A DNA stretch of 64,000 nt. Source: Astropecten irregularis (taxonomy: Eukaryota; Echinodermata; Asteroidea; Paxillosida; Astropectinidae). Position 1 is the stretch's first letter, and each line of letters starts with the position of its first letter. The position numbers were made by a program, and so were the translations under genes. Shown here piece by piece: positions 23,349-33,762 of the stretch. The notes beneath the pieces were generated by a model, which was given only the letters and a program-made list of their open reading frames with translations, was not told where the DNA came from and did no database searches. The stretch lies in assembly GCA_963971285.1 (NCBI GenBank), contig OZ020255.1, forward strand, positions 5,580,001-5,644,000. Reading direction: 5' to 3'.

Positions 23349-23625
23349 GAAGGTAGTATCATGCTTTGATTCATGGGCAAAAATATCAAGACAGATACAG
23401 TAACAGTCATCTGTGAAAATTTCAGTCCCATACGGTGCCCACTTTTTGAAAATTTAAAAATATTGTGGGCGTTTTTCACAGTTTTCTCAAAACATGGGTA
23501 CCGTATGGGACTGGGAATTTCACAGATGACTGTTAGTGTATCTTCCTTGATATTTTTGCCCATGAATTTGCATGATTCATGTGGAAAAGCAGAGTCTTTA
23601 TAAACAAAAACCAAGATAATTGACT
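23349..23625. mobile_element. TTAA-A derivative in foldback form
   Basis: A reversed 3' half (GACAGATACAGTAACAGTCA to GGTGCCCACTTTTTG) is followed directly by a plus-oriented 3' half (TTTTTCACAGTTTTCTCAAA to ATATTTTTGCCCATGAAT). The two arms can pair with each other. Confidence 0.65.
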
Positions 23626-23679
23626 ATTAGGGACACCACCAACATACATGTAGGGCTGGATAGCTCAGTTGGTAGACAG

Positions 23680-23853
23680 GGATGAGATTTCTCAGATTAA
23701 AATCTGATAATTTCAGATTTTTTTGTTTTTGATTTCAGTTTTTTGTCCTCACAGGCTGTGTACAAAAGTATAGGAAATTTTCAGATTTCAGACTTTTTAT
23801 GCTCCATGTCAGTTGTTTTCAGACATTTTTATCATTGGTCAATCTCATCCCCG
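23680..23853. mobile_element. MITE with AGGGATGAGATT ends, copy 2
   Basis: Same ends and internal blocks as 14817-14993. Inserted into the SINE. Confidence 0.75.
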
Positions 23854-24063
23854 TTGATGAGATTTCAGTTGTGTTTTGAAGCTGTCCAAGGATGTTATTT
23901 GATGGATTGTAGCTGGGAGTTTATTCCAAATGACAGGTGCTGCCTTGGCGAAGGCACGCTGACCATAGCGGATTGTTCTAGTTCTTGGTTCTACTAGCAA
24001 GTATGAGCCTGAAGTCCTGTTTACTTCAGAAATGCCGTCATCCTCTTTAAGGAAATGCATCAA
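23853..24063 (-). mobile_element. LINE fragment, 3' end of reverse transcriptase ORF
   Basis: The minus-strand frame reads RTRTIRYGQRAFAKAAPVIW then NKLPATIHQITSLDSFKTQL. The pattern YGxRAFxxAAPxxWNxLPxxI...SxDSFKxxLK is the well-known C-terminal end of the reverse transcriptase ORF in CR1/jockey-type LINEs. About 70 codons remain; it is 5'-truncated, as such copies usually are. Lies within a SINE in a PARD3 intron. Confidence 0.75.
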
Positions 24064-24149
24064 GTACCAATTTCAGTCACCACAATTCAAATCAAACATA
24101 TTCTGAACATTACTCTCTGGTGTCAATTTTCTCAGGTTAGTTTTTTTGT
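24064..24149 (+). repeat. Short interspersed repeat block, second copy
   Basis: Matches 6790-6880 (TTTCAGTCACCACAATTCAA and the following GGTGTCAATTTTCTCA). Confidence 0.45.
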
Positions 24150-24217
24150 AAGGTATTCAGAAGGTCACCTGTTCGAATCCCGCTCCGGTCAATTTTTCTT
24201 TGTTCACCTTTCAATGA

Positions 24218-24502
<285 letters not shown>

Positions 24503-24774
24503 TAGAAATAAGAGCAAATGGACAATGCAGTCCCCCTGTATTCGGAGAACTGAATACATACCAAAATACATACCATCATTGCTAATGTTGTTTTCATTAC
24601 ATTCAGCAATGTCTTTTAATGTTTATGAAACGTTGTGTACAAATTGGGTAAAATATGTGGTAATTTTTTTTTTTGCCTTGCTTTGATGGCTCGCCATACT
24701 TTCCGCCATGCTGGTTGGCAAAACCTCGGTCTGTGACTTTGCAAAAGAAAGGTCTAGATACCTTTAAGAGAACT

Positions 24775-24946
24775 AGGGATGAGATTTCTCAGATTAAAAT
24801 CTTATTTCAGATTTTTTTTTTGGGGGGATTTCAGATTTTTCCCCTCACAGGCTGTGTACAATTATAGGAGATTTTCAGATTTCAGACTTTTTATGCTCCC
24901 TGTCAGCTGTTTTCAGACATTTTTTCATTGGTCAATCTCATCCCTG
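24775..24946. mobile_element. MITE with AGGGATGAGATT ends, copy 3
   Basis: Third copy of the family, intronic between PARD3 exons B and C. Confidence 0.75.
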
Positions 24947-25082
24947 GAGAATTGTTTTTTATAATTACGTATGTAAAACGTGTTCTCTTTGAAAGTTGCT
25001 ATTTCAGTCTATTTTAATTTGAATGCAATTGTTTCTGTAGATAAATGGGCCCGTTTTTTAATTTTATTTTCTGTCACTACAG

Positions 25083-25275
25083 TGAAGGAACATAGGGAGA
25101 ATGGTCATACTCCCATGCGGGATGACCGGTCAGCCCGTGATGACCACTCATCGGTCAGCAGCCACGATCCGGTCATTATGTCTCGGACCAGCAGCTCCAA
25201 GAAGACTAAGAAGAAGGAGAAAGAGAAAGACAAGAAGAAGAGCGGAGGTTTCAGAGGATTTGGCTCCATGTTCGG
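25083..25275 (+). CDS. PARD3: PARD3 internal exon C: basic lysine-rich segment
   Basis: A 193-nt exon, acceptor TTTTCTGTCACTACAG, donor GTAAGA. It enters in phase 1 and leaves in phase 2. The peptide ends SSSKKTKKKEKEKDKKKSGG then FRGFGSMFG. This is the same order as the vertebrate lysine/aspartate-rich stretch followed by KGLGDMFRFGKHRKDD, so the orthology continues across the junction to exon D. The basic patch probably supports membrane lipid or microtubule contacts, as proposed for the family; that is inference. In this phase the codon after the donor would be TAA, so retention of the intron would end the protein at MFG. Confidence 0.9.
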
Positions 25276-25373
25276 GTAAGAAGACCCTGGTAGTCTCTAG
25301 TCAGTGATGGTGTTATGTTATGGGTCATTCCTCCAGGTTGGGACACAGCTGATGGACCCTTCCGGCCTGTAAC

Positions 25374-25669
25374 CAATGGGAGACTTTTGGAGAGTCGGTC
25401 TTGAGTCAACAGCGCACGCGCAAACCATGCTTGCGCAATGGTGAGCATGCACGTGTTGTATTGCGTGCGTGTGCGCTGTTGACTCAAGACCGACTCTCCG
25501 GGGCTGCGTTCGAGCGGTTACCCGGTAACACGAGTGTGATGCGCGCGCAATATCTGGAGAGTATACTCTCGCTGACCTGAGTGTCGTACTCCAGCCGTTC
25601 GAGCGCTCAGGAGTATACTCGTGTTAACACGAGTAGCTCGCTCGAACGCAGCCCAAAAGTCTCCCATTG
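25374..25669. mobile_element. P-like MITE with a nested MITE
   Basis: Outer ends CAATGGGAGACTTTTGGAGA and its reverse. The left half folds on GTCGGTCTTGAGTCAACAGC and its complement. The second copy of the inner arm is cut from its outer end by another palindromic element at 25500-25654. Lies 100 bp downstream of PARD3 exon C. Confidence 0.7.
25500..25654. mobile_element. Nested MITE with GGGCTGCGTTCGAGC ends
   Basis: 155 bp with inverted ends GGGCTGCGTTCGAGC / GCTCGAACGCAGCCC. Removing it restores the expected CTCTCC-AAAAGTCTCCC end of the outer element, which proves the order of insertion. No clear target duplication beyond a possible CC. Confidence 0.75.
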
Positions 25670-25998
25670 AGTTGTTGTCATCAGGTGCGATTCTAGATCC
25701 ACTTTTTTTAAGAAGAAGAAGGGGGGGCTAGACTATGTGATAGACGCACTCTCCATACAGCGCAGTGAGCATCTATCACACGCGTGCAGATTTCCTGATT
25801 AATTATGCAAACCAACCCAGCACTGACGGCTCTAAGTTTTTCTAATATCGTACCGTATGGCGAGCGCATCTATCACGTAGATAGCTGCTGCCACGCGGAC
25901 GTGCGAAATTGACTAATCAACAACCTCCGTCACGATCCTGACGGAAATATTCTCAAAGCAGATCTGTTTGGCTGATGTGCCGGGTTGCATAAAATTCG
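25670..25998. other. Intronic GC-richer stretch
   Basis: Several short inverted motifs (GATCTATCACACGC-like near 25735-25880) but no element I can name, and no exon. Confidence 0.35.
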
Positions 25999-26176
25999 AT
26001 CAAAAATAAAAGAGAAAAGACTAATAAGAAATACTGTGGTCGTTTTTCACTGTTTTCTCAAAAAGTGGGCACTGATGGGACTGAAATTTTCACAGATGAC
26101 TGTTGCTGTATCTGTCTTGATATTTTTGCACATGAATCTGTATTTCTTGGATAAAAACCAAAGTTAGTGTTACCTT
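25999..26176 (+). mobile_element. MITE, family TTAA-A, 3' half
   Basis: Begins at the central hairpin (GATCAAAAATAAAAGAGAAA) and runs to the right end. Confidence 0.7.
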
Positions 26177-26185
26177 AAAATTCTA

Positions 26186-26302
26186 CATGGTGATAGCCAA
26201 GACATGGTTGTATGAATCTTGAATCTTGAAGTGATAATCAGTTTAATTTTAACATAATGGTTCCCGACACAGTGTTGCGTTTTTTTGGGAGACACACTGT
26301 AC
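26186..26302 (+). repeat. Interspersed repeat ending GGGAGACACACTGT
   Basis: Shares GTGATAGCCAAGACATGG and CAGTTTAATTTT with 54746-54868. The outer end resembles the terminal repeats of mariner-type elements; family not determined. Confidence 0.5.
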
Positions 26303-26317
26303 ATGTACTGACTGCAC

Positions 26318-26477
26318 AATAGCGCTCCGCACTAATGACGTCACAAAATCCCCGGATGTCAGACAAACATTGTCTCACACACGTAGTGTACATGCACGCG
26401 AACACCCACACATTTGCATGGTTGCAATGTTTGTCTGAGATCCGGCGCTATTTTTAGCGCAAGTACGGAGCGCTATT
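26318..26477. mobile_element. Short MITE with AATAGCGCTCCGCAC ends, copy 4
   Basis: Complete copy, ends AATAGCGCTCCGCAC and GTACGGAGCGCTATT. Confidence 0.8.
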
Positions 26478-27669
26478 TGATAGGCAGTTATAAATCGAAT
26501 GTGTTTGGAGAAGGCTTTAACCCGTCCAGTGCTATTGTCTGTTTGGCGTTTGGCCAGCGGATCGACGATCGTATTGAATTTGTGGCCAAATGTCCATTTC
26601 TTGCAGCCATATCGATTGTCCTGCCAAACCAATTAGCGTTAATTGCTCGGTAAATTGCACCACCGCTAATCTGTTTACCTTGAACTGCCTGAGAAATGAT
26701 GGCTCAATCTTCCTACGCTCACAACGATAACAATTAATGCGGCCTTGGTCGCGAAGGCCTAATAAATGATATAGAGAGAATTAACAGACTCATTTGTGGG
26801 AGAGAGTGGTCTGAGTTGATGGCACTCCAGATGTTATTACGCAGTTTACAAAGGTACTCATGCGTGTCATATGTCAGTATTGATTATGCAGTCATTAGTT
26901 ATCTGTGGCTTAAAATGCTAGAGCTTACCATAAGAGGATATAGACATGTTAATGCATTAATGCTGTTTGTAGCCCTCAACTATACAGTAATTCCCTATTA
27001 TCATTTTTTTATTGAAAACACTTTGTTTAAGTGTCTTTCCACTGTTTTCTTTAATTTGCTTCAATTCAGGTGCACTCGGTTAAAAGCTGATGCAAAAGTG
27101 TTATGCACTAAATTTAAATTTGATATACTGTATTATCACGATACACACATATGCCTCTGAATATTATCACAAAGCTTATTACAGTACATGAAATTAATGT
27201 TCAACCAAGCTTAATAGTATGAGTAATACAACATGAAGAGTAGCACAACATGATCAACATCCAGTTATAAACATCGTCATGTTTGTGAAACAAAATGCAA
27301 TTTTTTTCACTGTGCGTTGGTTCTCTCCTATGCTACGAGGGTTTTTCTCTGGGTTCTCCGGTTTTCCTCCCACAAAAATCAAACACAAGGACACCGTGGA
27401 CGTAAACTCTATAAAGTGTCAGTCTATTCTAGTAAAATCGATTGCTGCACGTTTTTGTAGTGATTGCCATAATGTTACAAGTGCTTGTACACATACATAC
27501 ACATGTTCTTGAACTTGACGTATACAACAGATCGATCGAGCATGCGTGGTTTGACAGACGTAAAAAAAAAATTGTCTTTTTTCTTTTTGTAATAGTTGTT
27601 CCAGTTCTTTGAAGAAACAAATGAGAAACTGTGACTTAACTGTTGTCTATCTTTCTGTTTTTCTGATAG
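26478..27669. other. PARD3 intron, no other feature seen
   Basis: Unique-looking AT-rich sequence. No exon beyond the one that starts at 27670. Confidence 0.5.
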
Positions 27670-27801
27670 GATTGGCAAAAATCGTAAGCCTGATCGGGAC
27701 AGCAAGCCTAATGAGGACGACAGGACAAGGAGTACGTCACTGTCCGATGAGAAATCCAAGGAAGACATCGAGAAATACAAGGAGCAACAAGAAGAGCAGA
27801 A
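27670..27801 (+). CDS. PARD3: PARD3 internal exon D
   Basis: A 132-nt exon, acceptor TTTCTGTTTTTCTGATAG, donor GTAAGT, phase 2 in and phase 2 out. The peptide begins GIGKNRKPDRDSKPNEDD and continues RTRSTSLSDEKSKEDIEKYK, ending EQQEEQ. It corresponds to the vertebrate FGKHRKDDK...[20 protein letters not shown] segment that opens the C-terminal coiled coil. Length is a multiple of three, so this exon could also be skipped in frame. Confidence 0.85.
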
Positions 27802-27996
27802 GTAAGTGGGGATGACAGGATGGAACCAATTTTTATGCAAGAGTGGCTTTGGACCATGATTAACTTGACATTCATTGTTAATGAACTTGGCATTTGTGTC
27901 ACTGTGTTGATCTGTTGCTGACTGTGGAAACCTTGAGAGAAGAGAAATGACGTTAAAGTTTGACTAATGGCTGTTCGTGTTGAACACATTACACAT

Positions 27997-28562
27997 TTAA
28001 AGGGTTCCTGCAGTGTTTTTTTTTCAGTCATGTTATTTTATTGCCTTCATACAGAGAATATACTGACAGATAACGAATGGCAAGTCTTATTTTGGATTCA
28101 AGCCAGAATTTGGTTTTCATTTGAATGGCTTTGCAAAACAGGGGATTTTCACGCATACCCATGTAGGGAACCAACTGCAAAAATATAATGAACAAACTTA
28201 AAAAATGAAGAGGCAAACTTGCCCCACAGAAATGGTTTGGCGAAAAAATTACACCACCGGTTGAGTGAAAGGAACATATTCAGCACAATAAAACCCATTG
28301 AGGAGGAAAAGGTCTGTCGGAAAACCTATAAAACAACCCCAACTTTTCGTGCACAAATCAATTGGGTTACTGCTCTCAGTTACCCAGATGACATCACAGT
28401 TTTGCTCATGAATATGGAAATTCTAATTAGCATACAAACCAAAACACCTGTTGTTAACCCTGAAACAGTGTGAGGAAGTCGGTAAAATCACAGGCCCCAT
28501 AAAAACAGTTGATTTTTGGCACATGTTCAAGCCATAATATTCCTATTGCAGAGACCCTTTAA
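27997..28562 (+). mobile_element. MITE or deletion derivative, family TTAA-D
   Basis: 566 bp with TTAA on both sides. Ends AGGGTTCCTGCAGTG and the reverse of AGGGTCTCTGCAATA (11 of 15 match). Internal inverted or coding structure was not recognised. A piece of its left end lies reversed at 52496-52583. Confidence 0.65.
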
Positions 28563-28798
28563 ATCATTCTCAGAAGATTAGGATGGGGGACAGAATTTGT
28601 AACATGTTGAAGCTGCTATATAGGCAGATAGCGCTGCTTCTTATCCCTAATAAATCTGATTAAAACAAGTGCACATAGAAGTTTGAAAGCTTAGAGAATT
28701 AAAGTCGTAGTTGCATGCCTGAGGTTAAGACAGACAGACAGTGTGAACATGAACTTCATTGAGAAACAATCTTCGTCTTATTTTCCTCTCCATCTCAG

Positions 28799-29054
28799 CT
28801 CCCGCATCCAAGATGAGGTTCGCAAGCTCCGGGAGCAGCAGTCGCTGAAGCGGCACAAGGAGGAGAGCCAGGAGGCTCGCAATAAGGCTGAGAGGATGCA
28901 GGAACTACGGCAGAAGTACCAGAGGGACCATCGGGAGAGGCAAGGGCGGTACGTGGACGACGATGATGAGGAGGATGAGATGGAGAATGGTGATACTGGA
29001 AGCGGTGATAAGGAGGATGAAGGATATGCAGATGGATCACCTACCTCACCCAGG
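28799..29054 (+). CDS. PARD3: PARD3 internal exon E: coiled coil and acidic stretch
   Basis: A 256-nt exon, acceptor TTTTCCTCTCCATCTCAG, donor GTAAGC, phase 2 in and phase 0 out. The first two thirds form a charged helix (RIQDEVRKLREQQSLKRHKE then ESQEARNKAERMQELRQKYQ), with leucine and valine spacing of a coiled coil; vertebrate PAR-3 has its coiled coil at the same place. It then turns acidic (VDDDDEEDEMENGD) and ends SPTSPR, matching the NARPQSPRE region. Reading through the donor would add about 48 codons before a stop at 29196. Confidence 0.9.
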
Positions 29055-29853
29055 GTAAGCAAATCATCGATCCCTAGGCACCTTCTCAAAATTCCTATCG
29101 GTTCAGTATCGGAGAAATTTGCCCAACCACAACATTCTCCATCGGATAACTGTCATAAATGTTTACTGAAGACTGAAGTGTTCTCTTTTCTCCGATAAAT
29201 ATCTGAATTCTTCCGATGAAACCTGCAAGTGGTCAGCCAGTAGTTTGTTTACTTTTTGTCAGTGGAGTAGCAACTCCCCATTTGCTTTCTCTGTAAGAAC
29301 AAGGCTGCAAATTGGCCTGGCTTATCAGTAACAACAGCTGTCAGATATCACTGGTCAATTGCCACTTTAGAATTTAACAGGTCTGCCTGGGCAGTCAACT
29401 GTTAAATCCTGTTAACAGAATAAACCATCTACTCAAGCCCACCAGAACATTCCTCTGATGACCAGTGTAGAAAGCTATAGGATCATTTCCACCAAATAAC
29501 TGCGTATCAGATGTTTTTATCCAACACTCAACCGATAGGAATTTGGAGAAGGTGCCTTAACTAGAGAGAAGTAAATACTCAGAAGAAAATACAATGTAAT
29601 AGCAATACAATGTAATAAATAAAAGGATATTCACAAAGAGCTTTGGCAATGCATCCATCATTTTTTATAGCAAATTTGAACGATTGATTTCATGTTGATT
29701 TGGAAAAGTAATCCCCAGAAAATGGTATGATACTGCTGATGCTGCATTGACTTCTCTAAAATTGTTTGGTGAACTCACCCATGTATGTTGGTCCCACCAC
29801 ACATAGTGCTATATTTACAAAGTTTGATTTTGATTTACAATTGATACTTATAG

Positions 29854-31337
29854 AGTCCTCGGGATCGTCCGTATTCACCCCACCGAGAGATGGCTGGAAG
29901 AAATGCCCCTGAGTATCGGGAACGTGACCAGGAACGTTGGGAAAGACAGAGTGAGGGTCACCCTCGGAGAGGCTCTCACACTCAGGACGATAGCAGGTGG
30001 GGTGAGAGACGAGATGAGCATCGCTACGGCAGCAGGGAGGACAGGCACGATGACGGGAGAACCAATGATCCAGATAGCAGGCATCGCTACGGTAGACTCA
30101 GCGTTCCTCCTCACGTGGAGTCACGGAGCCGAGGTGAGCCTCGTGGGAATCCAGACAAGAATCGGGAGACCCGCACCAGCGCTGAGGTTCATGCAGAGCC
30201 TCAGTACGCATCAGTAGTCCGCAAACCACGCCCGGACAAGAACATTGATCCTTCCACTTCAAACGACCGGCGCGGAGAAAGGACTCTTGATCGAGCAAAA
30301 TACGAAAGGGTCCGTGATGAGAATCCCTATGCATCTGTTGAGAGCCGGGACCCACCAGAACGCACTTTGCCCAAACGCTCGCCGGAGAAATTATACGAGA
30401 GTGTTGATGAGAAGAAGTGGGATCGTCCCCGCGAAGATAGGAACAGAGAGGATTTGTTCAGGGACGAGAAAAACCGAGAGGAACGGTATCGGGATGATAA
30501 GTACCCGGAGGATAGGCCTCGTGACAAGAGGCACCATGAGGACGACCGGCTTCGTGATAGGCGGTATCATGAACGTAATGACCGATACCCAGAAGACAGG
30601 TCTCGCAACGAAAGACACCTCGAAGATCGGTATCGTGACAACCGCTACAATGACAGACCGGACGGCCGGAGAGTCGAGCGAAGAGACAGGAGGGAGGACA
30701 GACACGAAACAGAGACTTTCAAAAAGCACAACGATCCCGACAAGCTGAGAAACGGTGATGACCACCGCAAGCGTCGGGAAAGCGAAACCTTGAGCCACAA
30801 GGGAAGCGATGCTGGCAAAGGTAAAGAGACACTGAAGCGCAAAGACAGTGACAAAAACAGCAAGGACAAGAAAGCCGATAAGTCCAAGACGAAAGAGATC
30901 GACAAGAAGGAGAAGGAACCAGAGGAGTCCAAACTGACAAGACGGAAGAGCGACAAAGATAAGAAGAAAGAGAAGAAGGAGGAGAAAGAGAAGGAAAAGG
31001 AGAAAGAGAAGGAAAAGGAGAGCAAGAAAAAGGATAAAGCCAAGACCAAGGGTAAGGAGGAGAAAGCCCTCGTAGAGGAGGAGAAACCAGAGGAGAGGAA
31101 CGGTGAGGTGAGGCGCGACCGGAGAGAAGACCCCTATGGCAACACGAGGCGGGATACCAGGCATCACGAGGACAGGCGGGGAGACACAGTGGACAGGAGA
31201 CACCGTGGGGAGCGGGGAACCGGTGACGGAAGGGACCATCGAAGGGAGGAGGGGTATCATGACGGAAGACGGGATGGAAGGGATAGACATCGAAGCCCTC
31301 CGCCAAGTGACAAGTATGGCTATGGAAGTTTGGGCAG
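29854..31337 (+). CDS. PARD3: PARD3 large exon F: long charged, disordered tail
   Basis: A 1,484-nt exon, acceptor TTGATACTTATAG, donor GTAAGA, phase 0 in and phase 2 out, about 494 codons. It starts SPRDRPYSPHREMAGRN. Then come three YxxV motifs: QYASVVRKPRPDKN (the counterpart of vertebrate YAQVKKPRNSK), PYASVESRDPPERT and LYESVDEKKW. After about residue 190 the sequence becomes arginine/aspartate/histidine/tyrosine-rich with imperfect repeats such as RYRDDKYPEDRPRDKRHHED, then a lysine/glutamate block (KEKKEEKEKEKEKEKEKESK), then another RD/RR-rich part ending GYGSLG. Such composition predicts disorder. The vertebrate proteins have nothing this long or this charged here, so the tail is expanded in this lineage. 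Antisense open frames of up to 362 codons over the exon are shadows of the biased composition. If the donor is ignored the frame stops at once (TAA at 31339-31341), giving a possible shorter isoform. Confidence 0.9.
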
Positions 31338-31705
31338 GTAAGACAAGAGACGTGTAGCATATTGCCTGCATTGAGAAAGACCAATCCAGTTTATAGCCCC
31401 ATGAACAGCATATATAGTGTGGTTTCGTATCCAGTGCGATACACGTTGGTTGCCATGACACATGACACTTGGGTTGCACATAACATTATTCACAGTGTGA
31501 AATTAACTATGCATATCATGCGCAAGACGGCAAAGAATGGTGGCACAGGAGGAACATCACACATCACAAATATCTGGCCACATTCACATCATATTTGTGA
31601 ATGTTTGATACATCGTACATCACAAATTCACAAATATCTGGGCAGTTTTTGTTTATGCGATGCTTGCACATATATATGCATTATCGATGTATAACGATAC
31701 ATTGT

Positions 31706-31909
31706 ACATTTTATCTTTTAAAAGATAAAAGACAAAATAAAAGAGAAAAGACTTAACAAATACTGTGGCCGTTTTTCGCTGTTTTCTCAAAAATGGGCAA
31801 CGTATGGGACTGAAATTTTCACAGATTACTTTTACTGTATCTTCCTTGATATTTTTGCCCACGAATCTTTATTTCTTTCACAAAAACCAAAGTATGATAC
31901 TACCTTTAA
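31706..31909 (+). mobile_element. MITE, family TTAA-A, 3' half
   Basis: Starts in the central hairpin and ends with ATGATACTACCT followed by TTAA. Confidence 0.75.
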
Positions 31910-32156
31910 ACAGCGGTAAACTGTCGCGAAAAGCGCAAAAACAGTATGCAGTTATTAGTGGTTGCAATTCGCCCATAATGTCATATGTCATGACGGCTAC
32001 AAAAATGCGTAAGGACACTATTGGTAATGGACATGTGTTCCTCTCTAATGCCACATGGCACTTTCCAGTCAAATGCTTCATAAATGCGCGCACTCTTTTC
32101 AGGATTTATTGAATGCCTGTTGAACCTATACCACACTGTGGTCCGTGAGAAGGACC

Positions 32157-32405
32157 TGGGGCCAATTTCATAGAGTTGGTTAAGCACAGCATGAAAAATT
32201 TTCCTTGATCTTACAGGATTGCCAACCAAATTTCTTGTGATGTTTACTGCTTTTGACTTGTATTCGGCCATATTTTGCTTAGCATAACATTCACAAGGAG
32301 TTTTGGCTGTCATACTGATTTTGTTTACCAAGGTTTTTGGTGCTTAAGCAAATTTTGGTGCTTGAACAGCTTTGTGAAACTTATTAAACTTTATGAAAAA
32401 TGCCC
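32157..32405. mobile_element. MITE with GGGGCCAATTTCATAG ends, copy 3
   Basis: Left end GGGGCCAATTTCATAGAGTT; the right end is diverged (GCTTTGTGAAACTTATT). In the last PARD3 intron. Confidence 0.55.
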
Positions 32406-32477
32406 AGTTTTTCTCCTTTAGTCCTTATGTTTACAATAAAGAGATATAGTAGTTTCGTGTCATTTAGGAATGAACAA

Positions 32478-32705
32478 AACTTTGAATATGTGGATCGGTT
32501 TGCGGAAACACCATGTAAGAATCGTTTGTACTTTCGCATTTCTATTTCGGTCGCACTTCTCGTAAGGTCTCAACGTTTCGACTAGCCCACTCTAGAACGC
32601 AGGAACAATTCTATGGTGTTTCCGCAAACCGATCCACATACATGTACCAATTGTCACCATGCAAAGCCTCAAATCTTTCTTGAAAACTTTAAATGGTGAT
32701 GGTAT
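32478..32705. repeat. Foldback repeat next to the last PARD3 exon
   Basis: ATGTGGATCGGTTTGCGGAA and its exact reverse complement (TTCCGCAAACCGATCCACAT) are separated by about 120 bp. The 3' flank ACCATGCAAAGCCTCAAATC matches, reversed, the flank of the copy at 15955. It ends about 25 bp before the acceptor of exon G. Confidence 0.7.
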
Positions 32706-32729
32706 CTTCATGCATTTATCCTGCCACAG

Positions 32730-33087
32730 ACCAGCACGCCGGCGACCAGCCAATGACCCAAACCACCAGCAGCACAGGGGACCAAGAGAGAGTGGGTACC
32801 AGTCAGACCACGATCGCCATCGCCCTGAAAACCATTACGACAGCAACCACTATCCCTCATCCTCCTCTTCCTCCAACCACAAAGGCTACGCCAACGGCCC
32901 CACGACCGGTTACCATCAAGAGGAGTACCGGCGCCCTCGCATCACATCTTCCCAGACCATCGACCATCCCCGCGATGGCTTTCGTGAGGACTACGCGTCT
33001 CTCAAGAACCGGAATCCGTCCGAACGGCCCATGCGCTACTCAGAATCCGGGCTGGACTACGACGCCTACGATGCAGCCAGAGTCTAA
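32730..33087 (+). CDS. PARD3: PARD3 last coding exon G
   Basis: Acceptor ATTTATCCTGCCACAG, phase 2 in, so AG from exon F plus A makes arginine; the frame then runs 118 codons to TAA at 33085-33087. The peptide is PARRRPANDPNHQQHRGPRE, followed by an H/N/Y/S-rich stretch (PENHYDSNHYPSSSSSSNHK), and ends SGLDYDAYDAARV. The composition continues that of exon F. No residue-level match to the vertebrate C-terminus is visible, which is common for this fast-changing tail. The last residues (ARV) could act as a weak PDZ ligand; that is only inference. A second frame stays open past the stop (to about 33236), but it ignores the phase set by the upstream exons. Confidence 0.85.
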
Positions 33088-33339
33088 ATCAAATCCGACC
33101 TCTGAACCTTGGCGGTATGATACGGGACCAAGTGATGTGGTACGTGTATCTTCCTTTGTGCTTTCCGTTGGAACTCTTTTTTCGAGAAATACCAGCTTAG
33201 TTTTTTGGTTTCCCATCAAGTCTTTGCATAGTGAATGATCTTCCAATTTGCCGAGTGCATGTACAGTATTAAAATGTATTACCATGAACAACAAGCCTGT
33301 TGGAAAAGCCGGTTAATTTCATAAAATTTGTTAAAGAAT
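33088..33339 (+). other. PARD3: PARD3 3' untranslated region, beginning
   Basis: Follows the stop codon. An ATTAAA lies near 33268 and an AATAAA at 33567-33572, the latter inside a MITE. The true cleavage site cannot be set from sequence alone. Confidence 0.5.
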
Positions 33340-33762
33340 ACACCGATCCAGTAGGTCACGCCCACCATAGCAATGTCCAAGCAACAACGCACACAATGTG
33401 TCACGATCGCCACACGTGACAAATTGCATACCCTCAACCACCGAAAGCACTTCTCTCCGTTTGACTTTGGTTTTGCAAAAGGTCAAAAATGTACATTTCC
33501 TCTCAGCCAGGGCATCGAGAGTCAGACTTACAAAGAGAATATAAACACCGCTTGACCATGGTTAAGAATAAAACTCAGATTTGTAAAAGAATTGCCTTGT
33601 ACATAAAAAACAAAAGTAAACTCAACGAAAAGTGTGTAGTTTTAAAGAATACAAAATGTAAAACATTTTGTCGGACAAAATGGTGGCAGTTTGTCGGACC
33701 TTAAATAATGCGCTGTGATTGGTCAATTTGTCAAGGGGCGTGGCCTACTGGATCGCTGTATT
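33340..33762. mobile_element. MITE with CGATCCAGTAGGYCACGCCC ends
   Basis: About 420 bp. Left end CCGATCCAGTAGGTCACGCC, right end GGGCGTGGCCTACTGGATCG. An inner inverted pair occurs around TTTTGTCGGAC. Non-coding. It supplies a candidate poly(A) signal to PARD3. Confidence 0.7.

Noticed and set aside
30391-31479. 362-codon antisense frame over PARD3 exon F
   Set aside because: Shadow of a strongly biased coding exon; leucine/valine/phenylalanine-rich with no domain.
32693-33238. Alternative frame through the last PARD3 exon
   Set aside because: Conflicts with the phase fixed by six upstream junctions.
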